The notes beneath the pieces are model-generated. The model saw only the letters and a program-made list of their open reading frames with translations, was not told the origin of the DNA and did no database searches. From assembly GCA_001295905.1 (NCBI GenBank), contig LJHT01000076.1, forward strand, positions 1 through 41,577: a DNA stretch of 41,577 nucleotides. The letters run 5' to 3'. This stretch comes from a beta proteobacterium AAP51. GTDB taxonomy: Bacteria > Pseudomonadota > Gammaproteobacteria > Burkholderiales > Burkholderiaceae_C. Position numbers and translations under genes: made by a program. Positions 25,305-41,577 of the stretch are shown here, piece by piece. How positions within the stretch are numbered: position 1 is the stretch's first letter; every line of letters starts with the position of its first letter.

Positions 25305-27547
25305 GGTGCGCCGTGGCAGCAGCCGCACTCTGTCTGACGCTGACACTGGCGTGGGCCACTGCTGCCGCCCCGGTGCCCAGCTTCGAAGCCGTGCGCGCCG
25401 CGCACCGCCCTTCCGACGTGCCCGTGCTGGCGCGCGACGGCAGCGTGCTGCAGACCGTGCGCACGCAGATGCACGTGCGCCAAGGCCCGTGGCTGGCGCT
25501 GGAAGACATCTCGCCGGCCTTGCACCACGCCATCGTGCTGGGCGAAGACCGCCGCTTCTGGCAGCACGGCGGCGTGGACTGGGCGGCCCTGGCCGGCGCC
25601 GCCTGGGCCAATGCTTGGAACACGCGCACCCGCGGCGCCAGCACGCTGACCATGCAGCTGGCCGCGTTGAGCGATGCCGAACTGCTGCGCCCCGCCGGCG
25701 GCCGCAGCGTGGGCCAGAAGCTCACGCAGTTGCGCCGCGCGCAGCAGTTCGAAGCGCAATGGAGCAAGGCGCAGATCCTCGAGGCCTACCTCAACCGCGT
25801 GCCCTTGCGGGGCGAGCTGGTGGGCGTTGCCGCGGCTTCACTGCAGCTCTTCCGCAAACACGCCAGCGGGCTGGACGCGGTGGAAGCCGCCTTGCTGGCC
25901 GCGCTGGTGCGTGCGCCCAACGCCAGCGCGGCGGTGGTGGAGCGCCGCGCCTGCGAGGTGCTGAAGCTGCAGCAGCGCGGCTGCGAAGCCGTGGCCTTCA
26001 CCTGGGCCCAGGCCCTGGCGCGCCGGCCCACGGCGCTGCTGGGGGCGGCCGGTTCGGCCCAGGACACTGCGCTGGCGCCGCACCTGTCTGAGCGCCTGGC
26101 CTCGCGCCTGGGCACTCGCGCGATGGCCGCCCGCGCCCCGGGCCAGGCCGCCACCGGCCCCGGCCCCGGCGAGCCCATTCCCACCACGCTGGACGCCGGC
26201 CTGCAGCGCGCCGCCATCGCCGCGCTGCGCCGCCAGCTGCAGGAACTGCGCGGCCGCAACGTCGAAGACGGCGCCGTGCTGGTGCTGGACAACGCCAGCG
26301 GCGAAGTGCGGGCCTGGGTGGGCAGCTCGGGCACGGGCCTCTCGGCCGCGGCCGAGGTCGATGCCGTGCTCGCGCGCCGCCAGCCCGGCAGCACGCTGAA
26401 ACCCTTCGTCTACGCCGCGGCCCTGCAGCGCGGCCTCATCACCCCCGCCAGCCGGCTGGACGATGCGCCGCTGCAGCTGGCGGGCCTGGACGCCGGCGGC
26501 GCCGTCTACCAGCCCCAGAACTACGACCGCAGCTTCCAGGGCCCGGTGGGCGTGCGCACGGCGCTGGCCTCCAGCCTGAACGTGCCGGCCGTGCGCCTGG
26601 GCGCGATGCTCGGGCCCGAGCAGGTGTTCGGCACCCTGCAGCGCGCCGGCCTGCGCCCCAGCGAAAGTGCGGGCTACCACGGCCATGCGCTGGTGCTGGG
26701 CAGTGCCGACGCCACGCTGCTGGACCTGGCCAACGCCTACCGCATGCTGGCCAATGGCGGCTTGCTCACTGCACCGCGCTGGCAGCCCGATGCTGCACGG
26801 ACGGCGGCCCGGGGTTCAGCGGCCGAGCATGCGGCCGGCACGCGCGTCTTCAGCCCGGCCGTGAGCTTCATCGTCGCCGACATGCTGGCCGACCCCGCTG
26901 CCCGCGCCATCACCTTCGGCCTGGACAGCCCGCTGGTCACGCGCGGCTGGGCGGCGGTGAAGACCGGCACCAGCAAAGACCTGCGCGACAACTGGTGCAT
27001 CGGCTTCACGCGCCGCTACACCGTAGCCGTGTGGGTGGGCAATGCCAGCGGCGCGCCCATGCACGGCGTCAGCGGCGTCAGCGGTGCGGCGCCGGTGTGG
27101 CGCGAGCTGGTGGCCTTCCTGCACGCGCACAGCCCCTCCACGCCGCCGGCACCGCCACCGGGCCTGGTGGCGCAGGGTGGCGAGTGGTTCGTCGCCGGCA
27201 CGCAGCCTGCGGCTGTGCAGGGCTTGCAAGCCGCGCAAGCCCTGCATGCGGTTCCCGCCGGCGTTCAGCCCTTCGGCATCCAGGTGCCGCGGGAGGGCAG
27301 CGTCTACGTGCTCGACCCCGACATCCCCCCGGCCGCCCAGCGCCTGGTGTTCGAAGGCGCGCCGGGCCGCTGGCTGCTGAACGGCCGCGAGCTCGGCCGC
27401 GGTGCGCAGCTGCGCTGGCTGCCGCGGCCGGGCCGGCATGTGCTGGAACTGCAGGGCGCGGGGGCCGGCGCGCTGCACCGCATCCGCTTCGAGGTGAGGG
27501 CGGCGCCGCCACCCGCGGCGGCGCGGTCTAGTCGGCAGAGCGGCTGA
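25301..27547 (+). CDS. pbpC: Penicillin-binding protein 1C
   Basis: A bifunctional class A PBP of 748 residues. An N-terminal membrane anchor (about 3-23) leads to a GT51 glycosyltransferase (catalytic region VLGEDRRFWQHGGVDW with E82; RGASTLTMQLA) and a transpeptidase. The transpeptidase has SxxK at S364-K367 (PGSTLKPFVYA), SSLNVPAV and KTGTS (K554). A C-terminal BiPBP_C-like domain (about 660-748: GIQVPREGSVYVLDPD, LNGRELGRG) identifies it as PBP1C rather than PBP1A/1B. The proposed TTG start overlaps the A2M stop (TTGA); a GTG at 25313 is an alternative. Known pairing: A2M is thought to guard the periplasm when PBP1C repairs breached peptidoglycan. The 3' end overlaps the convergent holin-like gene by 20 bases. 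Confidence 0.95.
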   Translation: MRCAVAAAALCLTLTLAWATAAAPVPSFEAVRAAHRPSDVPVLARDGSVLQTVRTQMHVRQGPWLALEDISPALHHAIVLGEDRRFWQHGGVDWAALAGAAWANAWNTRTRGASTLTMQLAALSDAELLRPAGGRSVGQKLTQLRRAQQFEAQWSKAQILEAYLNRVPLRGELVGVAAASLQLFRKHASGLDAVEAALLAALVRAPNASAAVVERRACEVLKLQQRGCEAVAFTWAQALARRPTALLGAAGSAQDTALAPHLSERLASRLGTRAMAARAPGQAATGPGPGEPIPTTLDAGLQRAAIAALRRQLQELRGRNVEDGAVLVLDNASGEVRAWVGSSGTGLSAAAEVDAVLARRQPGSTLKPFVYAAALQRGLITPASRLDDAPLQLAGLDAGGAVYQPQNYDRSFQGPVGVRTALASSLNVPAVRLGAMLGPEQVFGTLQRAGLRPSESAGYHGHALVLGSADATLLDLANAYRMLANGGLLTAPRWQPDAARTAARGSAAEHAAGTRVFSPAVSFIVADMLADPAARAITFGLDSPLVTRGWAAVKTGTSKDLRDNWCIGFTRRYTVAVWVGNASGAPMHGVSGVSGAAPVWRELVAFLHAHSPSTPPAPPPGLVAQGGEWFVAGTQPAAVQGLQAAQALHAVPAGVQPFGIQVPREGSVYVLDPDIPPAAQRLVFEGAPGRWLLNGRELGRGAQLRWLPRPGRHVLELQGAGAGALHRIRFEVRAAPPPAAARSSRQSG

Positions 27548-27887
27548 ACAGGCGCTCGGTGGCCAAGTCGATGACCATGCCGCACAGGCTGTAGAGCAGC
27601 GAGCCGATCAGCGCCGCGGAAAAGCCCGTGACGTTGAAGCCGCTCAGCACGCTGGCCGAGGCCCAGAACATCAGCGCGTTGATGACGAAGAGGAAGAGCC
27701 CCAGCGTCAGCAGCGTCACCGGCAGCGTCAGCAGCACCAGCAGCGGACGCACCAGCGTGTTGAACAAACCCAGCACAAAAGCCGCAATCAGCGCGGTGGT
27801 GAAACTGGCCACCTGCACGCCGCTGTACAGGTGCGCCACCAGCAAGAGCGCTGCCGCGAGCAGCAACCAACGCACGATGATCTTCAT
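27528..27887 (-). CDS. Phage holin family / YvlD-like small membrane protein
   Basis: A 119-residue protein almost entirely made of four hydrophobic segments: MKIIVRWLLLAAALLLVAHL, the region from FTTALIAAFVLGLFN to VRPLLVLLTLPVTLLTLG, FLFVINALMFWAS and FSAALIGSLLYSLCGMVI. The motif FNTLVRPLLVLLTLPVTLLTLG is typical of the chromosomally encoded family named after phage holins (Pfam Phage_holin_4_2/YvlD). The name does not imply a prophage and none is visible here. The function is unknown. The ATG at 27887 is chosen because the membrane segment starts there, although the frame extends upstream. The C-terminus overlaps the end of pbpC on the other strand. Confidence 0.85.
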   Translation of the reverse strand: MKIIVRWLLLAAALLLVAHLYSGVQVASFTTALIAAFVLGLFNTLVRPLLVLLTLPVTLLTLGLFLFVINALMFWASASVLSGFNVTGFSAALIGSLLYSLCGMVIDLATERLFSRSAD

Positions 27888-28077
27888 GCCTGCAGCATAG
27901 CGTGGTGCAAATCGTGGTGCGAAAGCCGCTTTTCCCAGGGAAAACCGCTTCTCACCCCTGTGCAAGCGCATTACCATCGCGCCTGCACGTTTCCCAGGAA
28001 AGACAGGCCCGTTCACACCATGAAGCGAGGTCTGCGCGGCAAGCGGCATCCCTCATCCACTGATGGAGTACATCCAA

Positions 28078-28521
28078 ATGGCAACTGCGAAGAAAGCTCC
28101 TGCGAAGAAGGCCGCGCCGGCCAAGGCACCTGCAAAGAAGGCCGCTCCGGCGAAGAAGGCTGCGGCGCCTGCCAAGAAGGCAGCGCCCGCGAAGAAGGCG
28201 GCCCCGGCGAAGAAGGCCGCACCGGCCAAGAAGGCAGCGGCGCCGGCCAAGAAGGCCGCACCGGCCAAGAAGCGCACCCCCAGCGCCGCCTTCATGAAGC
28301 CCCTGACCCCCACCGCGGCACTGGCGGCCATCATCGGCGACAAGCCGCTGCCCCGCACCGACGTGACGAAGAAGGTCTGGGAATACATCAAGAAGAACGG
28401 CCTGCAAGACGCCGCCAAGCGCACGATGATCAACGCCGACGCCAAGCTCAAGGAAGTGCTGGGCAAGGCGCAGGTCTCGATGTTCGAGATGACCAAGCTG
28501 ATCAGCAGCCACCTCAAGTGA
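28078..28521 (+). CDS. SWIB/MDM2-domain protein with histone-H1-like lysine/alanine tail
   Basis: A 147-residue basic protein. Residues about 3-68 are lysine-rich AKKAAP-type repeats (at least nine units), like the C-terminal tail of histone H1 and bacterial H1-like proteins. Residues about 72-147 are a SWIB domain (PLTPTAALAAIIGDKPLPRT, DVTKKVWEYIKKNGLQD, INADAKLKEVLGKAQVSMFEM), a fold first known from eukaryotic chromatin remodelers and also found in chlamydiae and many betaproteobacteria. It is probably nucleoid-associated DNA-binding; its exact role is unknown. The start at 28078 is preferred because GGAG (28065-28068) lies nine bases upstream; an ATG at 28063 overlaps that site. A strong terminator follows. 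Confidence 0.9.
   Translation: MATAKKAPAKKAAPAKAPAKKAAPAKKAAAPAKKAAPAKKAAPAKKAAPAKKAAAPAKKAAPAKKRTPSAAFMKPLTPTAALAAIIGDKPLPRTDVTKKVWEYIKKNGLQDAAKRTMINADAKLKEVLGKAQVSMFEMTKLISSHLK
28087..28275 (+). repeat. Tandem coding repeats for the AKKAAP tail
   Basis: Degenerate 12-18 bp units of the type GCCAAGAAGGC(A/C)GC are iterated across the 5' half of the SWIB gene. The number of units is likely to vary between strains through slippage, always in frame. Confidence 0.75.
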
Positions 28522-28545
28522 TGCAGGCTGCGGCCCGCTGAACGC

Positions 28546-28571
28546 CAAGGCCCTTCGGGGCCTTTTTCTTT
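28546..28571 (+). terminator. Rho-independent terminator after the SWIB gene
   Basis: AAGGCCC-TTCG-GGGCCTTTTTCTTT: a stable 7-bp stem with a UUCG tetraloop and T-run, about 25 bases after the stop. Confidence 0.92.
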
Positions 28572-28634
28572 GCGCTGTCGGGCCTGCGCGGGCTGCGGCT
28601 TACGATCGGCGCCGCCCAGCCCCCCGGAGTTGCC

Positions 28635-29057
28635 ATGCTCGTTCGCCTGATCTACGCCAGCCGCAGCGCCGGCATGCTCTCGCCGGTGGAGGTGAAGGAC
28701 ATCGTGCGCAGCTCGCAGCGCAACAACGCGAAGCTGGGCGTGACGGGCGCGCTGGTGCTGAGCAATGGCATCTTCCTGCAGTGCCTGGAAGGCGATCATT
28801 TGATGGTGAACTCGCTGTACCACCGCATCCTGCTGGATGCGCGCCACCGCGAGCCTGCCATCCTGGCCTACGGCGAGATCGACCACCGCCTCTATGGCGA
28901 CTGGGCCATGGGCCTGGTGACCACCACCGAAGCCAACCGCTCGATGTTCCTGAAGTACGCCGCGCAGTCCGAGTTCGACCCCTACGAACTGCGGCCCAAG
29001 GCGCTGGAGATGCTGTTCGCCGAGATGGTGGCGCACGCCCGGCCCATCTCGGCCTGA
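28635..29057 (+). CDS. Single-domain BLUF blue-light photoreceptor
   Basis: BLUF domains bind FAD and sense blue light through a Tyr-Gln hydrogen-bond switch. All key residues are present with the same spacing as in AppA: Y7 (RLIYASR), N31 (SQRNNAKLGVTG), Q49 (FLQCLEG), W90 and M92 (YGDWAMGL). LYHRILLDARHREP is also typical. The 140-residue protein has no output domain beyond short C-terminal helices, so signalling must go through a partner protein. GGAG at 28626-28629 is a good ribosome site. It follows the SWIB terminator and converges on the esterase gene with a two-base gap; no partner is obvious from the neighbours. Confidence 0.93.
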   Translation: MLVRLIYASRSAGMLSPVEVKDIVRSSQRNNAKLGVTGALVLSNGIFLQCLEGDHLMVNSLYHRILLDARHREPAILAYGEIDHRLYGDWAMGLVTTTEANRSMFLKYAAQSEFDPYELRPKALEMLFAEMVAHARPISA

Positions 29058-29059
29058 CT

Positions 29060-29721
29060 TCAGTTCGCCAGCATCCCGCTGGCTTTCAGGGTGCCCAGCA
29101 GCCCTTGCGCGAAGGCTTCATAGCCGGCCGCGTTGCCGTGGATGGCGTCGCTCTTGAGCTTCTCGTCGGCCAGCACGGTGCTCCAGCCGCCGGCGTGCAG
29201 CGGCACCTGGGCTTCGGCAGCCACTTCGGCATAGAGCGGGTGGTCGTCCAGCGCGCCGGTCACGCGGGCTGCCAGCGTAGGGCGCGGCACGGCCACCAGC
29301 AGCGCCTCCGCACCGGCCTCGCGCACGGCGGCCAGCGTGCGGCGCAGGTTGTCGCGCAGCGCGTTTTCGTCCTGCCGGCGCAGCAGGTCGTTGCCGCCGA
29401 TGGAAACGATCACCAGCACCGGCCGGTGCTCGGCCAGCAGCTCGGGCAGGCGCTGCAGGGCCTGCGCCGAGGTGTGGCCGGGCACGCCGCCGTTCACCAC
29501 GGCCCAGCCGGTCAGCCGCGCCAGCACGCGGGGGTAGGCGGTCTCGGCGGTGGCGCCGGTGCCGTGGGTGAGCGAATCGCCCAGCGCCAGCACCGTGGCG
29601 CCGGCCGGTACGGCCACGCCTTGCACCACCGGCTTGCGCTGGCCGCAGGCGGCCAGCAGCAGGGCCGCGGGCCCCAGCAGCACAGGCAGGCCCAGCAGGC
29701 CTTGCAAGCTGCGGCGGCGGT

Positions 29722-29725
<4 letters not shown>
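29060..29725 (-). CDS. GDSL/SGNH-family arylesterase or lysophospholipase-like lipoprotein (TesA-like)
   Basis: An SGNH hydrolase, 221 residues, with block [11 protein letters not shown] (nucleophile S51), block II glycine in [11 protein letters not shown], block III SIGGND (N112) and block V DAIH (D193, H196), the complete set. The N-terminus is a twin-arginine-like/hydrophobic leader ending in the lipobox LAAC (24-27), predicting a lipoprotein anchored at C27, whereas E. coli TesA is a soluble periplasmic enzyme. The GTG start overlaps the uvrA stop by four bases (GTGA), so it is translated together with uvrA. The natural substrate is unknown. Confidence 0.9.
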
Positions 29726-32760
<3,035 letters not shown>

Positions 32761-32817
32761 GGCGGCGGCTGTGGGCAACCGGCCATGATAGCCACGCAGG
32801 CCCGAACGGGCAGGGGC

Positions 32818-34973
32818 TCAGGCCGGTGCGGCGGTGTTCAGCTGCACCACCACCGTGGTGCCCTCGCCTGGCGCGCTGCTCAAGGTGATCTGCCCGTCCA
32901 TCAGTTCCACGAAGCGGCGGCTGACGAACAGGCCCATGCCCGAACCTTCGATGCCCGTGTTCTCCGCACCCACGCGGTTGAAGGGCTGGAAGAGCTCGGC
33001 CTGCTGGGCGGCGTTCAGGCCGATGCCGGTGTCGGCCACGATCAGCTGCGCGGCGTCGGGCAGGGTGCTCACCTCGCAGCGCACGTGGCCGCCGCGCACG
33101 TTGTATTTGACGGCGTTGGACAGCAGGTTGATGACCACCTCGCGCAGGCGCAGCCGGTCGGCCCGCACCCAGCACGGCGGGCCTGAGCAGGCGCTTTCGT
33201 CCAGCGTCACGCCCAGCCGCTCGGCCAGGCCGTGCACCATGGGCAGCGCTTCGGCCAGCGTCTGGCGCAGATTCACCGGCATCAGCTTCACCTCCAGCTG
33301 CCCGGTTTCGATGCGCGAGACATCCAGCACCTCGTTCACCAGCTCCAGCAGGTGGCGCGCCGCGCTTTCGATCAGCGTCACGCGGTGGGGCTTGAGCACG
33401 AGGTCGCCGGATTCCGCCTCCAGCCGCATCAGCTGCGCAAAGCCGAGGATGGCGTTCAGCGGCGTGCGCAGCTCGTGGCTCATGCGCGAAAGGAAGGCGC
33501 TCTTGGCCTGGTTGGCGCTTTCGGCGGCCTCTTTCGCAGCCAGCAGGCGCAGCGCCTCGTGCTCGGGGCTGCTGTCCCAGGCGCAGCCGATGACGCGCAG
33601 CACGCGGCCCTGGGCGTTGGCGTGGGCGCGGCCGGTCACGTGCAGCCAGCGTTCGGCGCCGGCCTTGCCTTCGGCCCCATCCGTGCCGCTGCGCTGCAGC
33701 TCCACGTTCAGGGGCACCTGGCGTGTCAGCACCAGGTGCAGCGCCGCTTCCAGGTGTTCCGCCTCGTGCGGCAGCAGCTTTGGCGCCAGGGCCTCGGCCA
33801 GCGTGCCGGCGGGCGTGGCGGGCAGGCCCAGCATCTCGCACAGCCGGGTGTCGAAACTGAGCGTGCCTTCGGCGAGGTTCCAGTCCCACACCCCGATGCC
33901 ACCCGCTTCGTTGGCGATGGCCAGGCGCTCGGTCAGCTCGCCCAGCTGCCTGCGCACATGGTGCTGGCTGGTGATGTCCTGCAGCGCGCCCAGCACGCGC
34001 ACCACTTCTTCGCCGGCCACCGCGGCCGAGCCCACGGCCAGCACCCGCAGCGGCCGCCCCTGCGCGGTGAGCATGTCGATCTCTATTTCGAAGGGCTGGC
34101 CCAGCTCGGCCCGTGCCACGGCGCCGGCAAAGCTCTTGCGGTCGTAGGGCGCGCACAGGGCCAGCGTGGCTTCCAGCGTGGCGGGCACATCGGCCGGCAG
34201 TTCCAGCATCTGCCGCAGCTGCGCCGACCAGCGCAGGGCGTGCGGGCGCAGCGTCAGTTCCCAGCCGCCCACGCGCGCCAGCCGCGCCGATTCGGCCAGG
34301 AAGGCCTCGCTCTGGCGCAGCGCCACTTCCGAGGCTTCCAGGGCGCGCAGGTCCTGCAGGTGTTCGGTGCGGTCGATCACCGCACAGACGTACTGCCCCT
34401 GCTCGTCGCGTGCCGCGGGTGCGGTGCCGGGCAGCCGCGAGATGTACAGGTCGCCGCTGAAGCGCCGTCCGCCGCTGCCGAAGAAGCCCACGTTCTCCAG
34501 CGAGCTGGCGCCCGCGCCCTGGGCTTCGTGGAAGGCCGGGCGCACGCGGTCCTGGTAGTCGCTGCTGTCGATCAGGCGGTGCAGGAACACCGCGCCCGTG
34601 GCGCGCTGCTGCAGGTTCAGCAGCCGTGTGGCCAGCGCATTGCACTCGAGCAGGCCGCCGTTGAAGGTGACCAGCAGGCAGGCCACCGGCATGCCGGCGA
34701 ACAGCGTGGCGAAGCGCTCGGCCAGCGCCTCGGTGCGCGCCTGGCTGGCCTGCAGCTCGTCGGCCTGGGCGTGCAGTTCGGCCTGGTAGATGCGCAGGTT
34801 CTCGGCCAGCTCGGACAGGCGCGCGTCATGGCGCCGGGCGGCTTCCATCACCAGCGCCAGTTCGCCGCGCGCCACCGCGTCCTTCAGCTGCTCGTTCAGC
34901 AGCGGGCCCACGCTCTCGGCCTGCAGCAGCAGGCGGTCGCGCGCTTCCACGCGTTGCTTCAGGGCATGTGGGC

Positions 34974-34977
<4 letters not shown>
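32818..34977 (-). CDS. PAS-domain sensor histidine kinase (three PAS modules, soluble)
   Basis: A soluble kinase (719 residues, no membrane segment). An N-terminal helical/coiled-coil region (1-85, ELHAQADELQASQARTEAL) is followed by three PAS-like modules at about 88-205, 225-335 and 350-470. Then come the HisKA box FLSRMSHELRTPLNAILGF (phosphoacceptor H501) and a HATPase_c domain with VVINLLSNAVKYN, ADTGIGL and GSGMGLFVSRRFVELM. There is no receiver domain. Its ATG overlaps the CheB-CheR stop by four bases, so the two proteins are probably made together and act together. The cognate response regulator is not in the window. Confidence 0.92.
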
Positions 34978-37973
<2,996 letters not shown>

Positions 37974-38068
37974 CTCCTGGCCGGCCAGCGCTTCCCGAGG
38001 TGGGCGGAAGGCCTTGTCTGGTTTGGGGAGAGTATGCGACTGCAACCCCGCCCATGCGATCAGTTTTT

Positions 38069-40000
<1,932 letters not shown>

Positions 40001-40083
40001 GGCTGGGTCGGGATCGTAGCCCGGGCCTGCCGCCCGGCCACCCGCCGGGCGGGGGCCCCCGCTCGATGGGGTCGGCGCTGCCT

Positions 40084-41577
40084 TCAGCCGGCCTGGGCGG
40101 CGGTGTCGTCCAGCTGCGGGCCCAGGCGGGGCAGGCTCAGCACAGCGGCCGCCTGCCGGGCCTCTGCGGCCTCGGCCTCGCTGGGGCGCAGCAGCGCCCA
40201 CAGCCGCGCACCTTCGCGGCGGTCGGCGTCCCACTGCGCCGGGTGCTGCTGCTGTTGCCAGGCCAGCCAGGCCAGCGCGCGCGGGCGCTGGCCGGCCGCG
40301 GCCCAGGCCTGCACGGCCGCGAGCACCATGCTCAGCTGCAGCGGCTGCAGGCCCAAGGCCACGGCATCGCGCCAGCCGGCCTGCAGCGGGGGCCAGGCCA
40401 GGCGAGGGTCGCCATGGCGCGCGTGCAGCAGGGCCTCGGCCTGGCGCAGCGCCACCCGCAGCGGGCCTTCGCCGGCCGGCAGCGCGGCCTGCAGACGGGG
40501 CAGGAGCGCGCGCAGTGCCGCGACGGCTTCGGCATCGCCGATTTCCAGCAGCGCGCCGGCCAGGTTGGCCAGCACGTGCGGCACCAATGAATGCAGGCCG
40601 TGGCCGTCCAGCAGCGCCAGGGCCTCCTGCAGCGCCTCGCGCGCGGCGCGCCCACGGCCGGCGGGGTGCAGCAGCGAGCCCAGGTTCAGCAGGGCCAGCG
40701 CCTGCAGGCGCACCGAGCCGCGCGCCTGCGCCAGCTGCGCCACGCGGCGGTAGCCGCGTTCGGCCTCGGCATCGCGGCCGGCCATGTGGTCCACCAGGGC
40801 CAGGTTGTTGATGGCTTCGGGCACGAGGTCGTCGCAGCCATGCTCCACGGCCAGGGCATGGGCGTGTTCGAAGGCGCGGCGGGCGGCGGGCAACTGGCCG
40901 CGCTGCCAGTGCACCAGGCCTTGGGTGCGGGCCGCGGTGGCGCGTGCACGCGGGGCCGCACGCGCCAGGCCGCGCGCGAGCAGCAGGGCCTCGTCGTGGT
41001 GGCCGGCGCGATAGCACAGCAGCGCGCGGGCCGACTGCACCGGCCCGCGCACCGCCAGGCGCCGGCCGGCCGGCGCCGCAGCCAGGCGGGCCGCTACGCT
41101 GCCCAGCAGCGCCAGGCCCTCTTCGCGGTGGCCCCGAAGTTCGAACAGCGCGGCCAGGGCCGGCACCAGCGCGGCCAGCGCCGCTTCGTCGGCGCGGGCC
41201 ACTGCCAGCTCCAGCGCCAGGCGCAGCAGCGGGAGTTCGATCTCCAGGCGCTCCAGCGCCCCGGGCCGGTCGGTGCCACCGGGTGCCAGCAACGCTTGCA
41301 ACTCGGCCATCAAGGCTGCCGTGGCGGCCTGCTGCGCCTGCGCGGCCGTGGCAGCGTCGGCGGGGTGGTGGCGCCGCAGCCAGGCACGCAGCAGCGGGTG
41401 CAGGCGCCAGCGTTCGGGGCTGCCGCTTCGGCGGTCTGGCGGCACGGTGGTGCCGTGGGCGCCGGCGTTCGTGCCGAGCTTTCCGCCGGGATTCGCCCCC
41501 GGGTTCGCGCCCGGGTTCGCGCCGAGATTTGTAGCTGGTGGAGGCCCGGCCTGCGCCTCGTCGCTGGCGGGCTCGGG
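40084..41577 (-). CDS. C-terminal part of a large TPR-containing regulator/ATPase (partial)
   Basis: The frame is open to the right edge, so the N-terminus is missing; about 498 residues are visible. After a disordered Pro/Gly/Asn stretch comes [17 protein letters not shown], which resembles the winged-helix segment that follows the nucleotide-binding domain in MalT/AfsR-like STAND ATPases. The rest is Ala/Leu-rich helical repeats with recognisable TPR units ([74 protein letters not shown]). This suggests the sensor half of a signal-transduction ATPase or SARP/LuxR-type regulator. No DNA-binding domain is visible at the C-terminus; one could be N-terminal, outside the window. GTG 41445 is not a convincing start. 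Confidence 0.75.
   Translation of the reverse strand, partial: PEPASDEAQAGPPPATNLGANPGANPGANPGGKLGTNAGAHGTTVPPDRRSGSPERWRLHPLLRAWLRRHHPADAATAAQAQQAATAALMAELQALLAPGGTDRPGALERLEIELPLLRLALELAVARADEAALAALVPALAALFELRGHREEGLALLGSVAARLAAAPAGRRLAVRGPVQSARALLCYRAGHHDEALLLARGLARAAPRARATAARTQGLVHWQRGQLPAARRAFEHAHALAVEHGCDDLVPEAINNLALVDHMAGRDAEAERGYRRVAQLAQARGSVRLQALALLNLGSLLHPAGRGRAAREALQEALALLDGHGLHSLVPHVLANLAGALLEIGDAEAVAALRALLPRLQAALPAGEGPLRVALRQAEALLHARHGDPRLAWPPLQAGWRDAVALGLQPLQLSMVLAAVQAWAAAGQRPRALAWLAWQQQQHPAQWDADRREGARLWALLRPSEAEAAEARQAAAVLSLPRLGPQLDDTAAQAG
41489..41524. repeat. Three 12-bp tandem repeats in the TPR regulator gene
   Basis: Units at 41489-41500 (GGATTCGCCCCC), 41501-41512 (GGGTTCGCGCCC) and 41513-41524 (GGGTTCGCGCCG) encode, on the minus strand, a [14 protein letters not shown] linker. 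They are codon-aligned, so copy number can change without frameshift. Confidence 0.75.

Noticed and set aside
27528..27887. Prophage remnant suggested by the holin-family protein
   Set aside because: No other phage gene, attachment site or composition change is nearby, and this family is commonly chromosomal.

Overview
The window is a GC-rich bacterial chromosome segment. Its gene content and protein style point to a betaproteobacterium of the order Burkholderiales, probably the Rubrivivax/Leptothrix/Ideonella side. Supporting points are the recA-recX-DUF2889-sucC-sucD order, the TctD/TctE-like two-component pair next to recA, a sigma-54 type IV pilin followed by PglL-type ligases, and a SWIB protein with a histone-H1-like tail. 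No phage, insertion sequence, CRISPR array, rRNA or tRNA was seen. Genus-level placement is inference.

Layout. 1-1293: the tail of an upstream gene (probably mrdA/PBP2) overlapping rodA, the cell-elongation module. 1295-3602 (minus): sensor kinase and OmpR-type regulator. 3773-5378: recA with a candidate LexA box, then recX. 5485-8170: a DUF2889 protein, then sucC and sucD, ending in a strong hairpin. 8309-12537: a TerC-family membrane protein, a Ser/Thr kinase fused in frame to a PP2C phosphatase, a double-FHA protein and a metallo-beta-lactamase-fold hydrolase. 12643-16804: a sigma-54 promoter, a type IV pilin, a terminator and two tandem PglL/Wzy-type O-oligosaccharyltransferases. 16821-19229: moaC (minus) and a BepA-like periplasmic protease. 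19290-27547: a giant alpha-2-macroglobulin and pbpC, overlapping. 27528-29057: a small holin-like membrane protein (minus), the SWIB/H1-like protein and a single-domain BLUF photoreceptor. 29060-32760 (minus): a GDSL lipoprotein esterase overlapping uvrA. 32818-37973 (minus): a CheB-CheR-PAS fusion protein overlapping a three-PAS histidine kinase. 38069-40000 (minus): recQ. 40084 to the right edge (minus): the C-terminal part of a large TPR regulator/ATPase.

Themes. Three DNA-repair loci (recA-recX, uvrA, recQ) and two envelope modules (rodA; A2M-pbpC with bepA nearby) are housekeeping. The accessory interest lies in signalling: the kinase-phosphatase fusion with its FHA partner, the CheB-CheR/PAS-kinase pair and the BLUF protein. 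It also lies in the pilin island, where the first ligase is visibly less GC-rich than its neighbours. The best candidates for something under-described are the in-frame kinase-PP2C fusion with its FHA reader, and the duplicated ligases behind one pilin. Each protein family here is known, and no wholly novel system could be demonstrated from the sequence alone.
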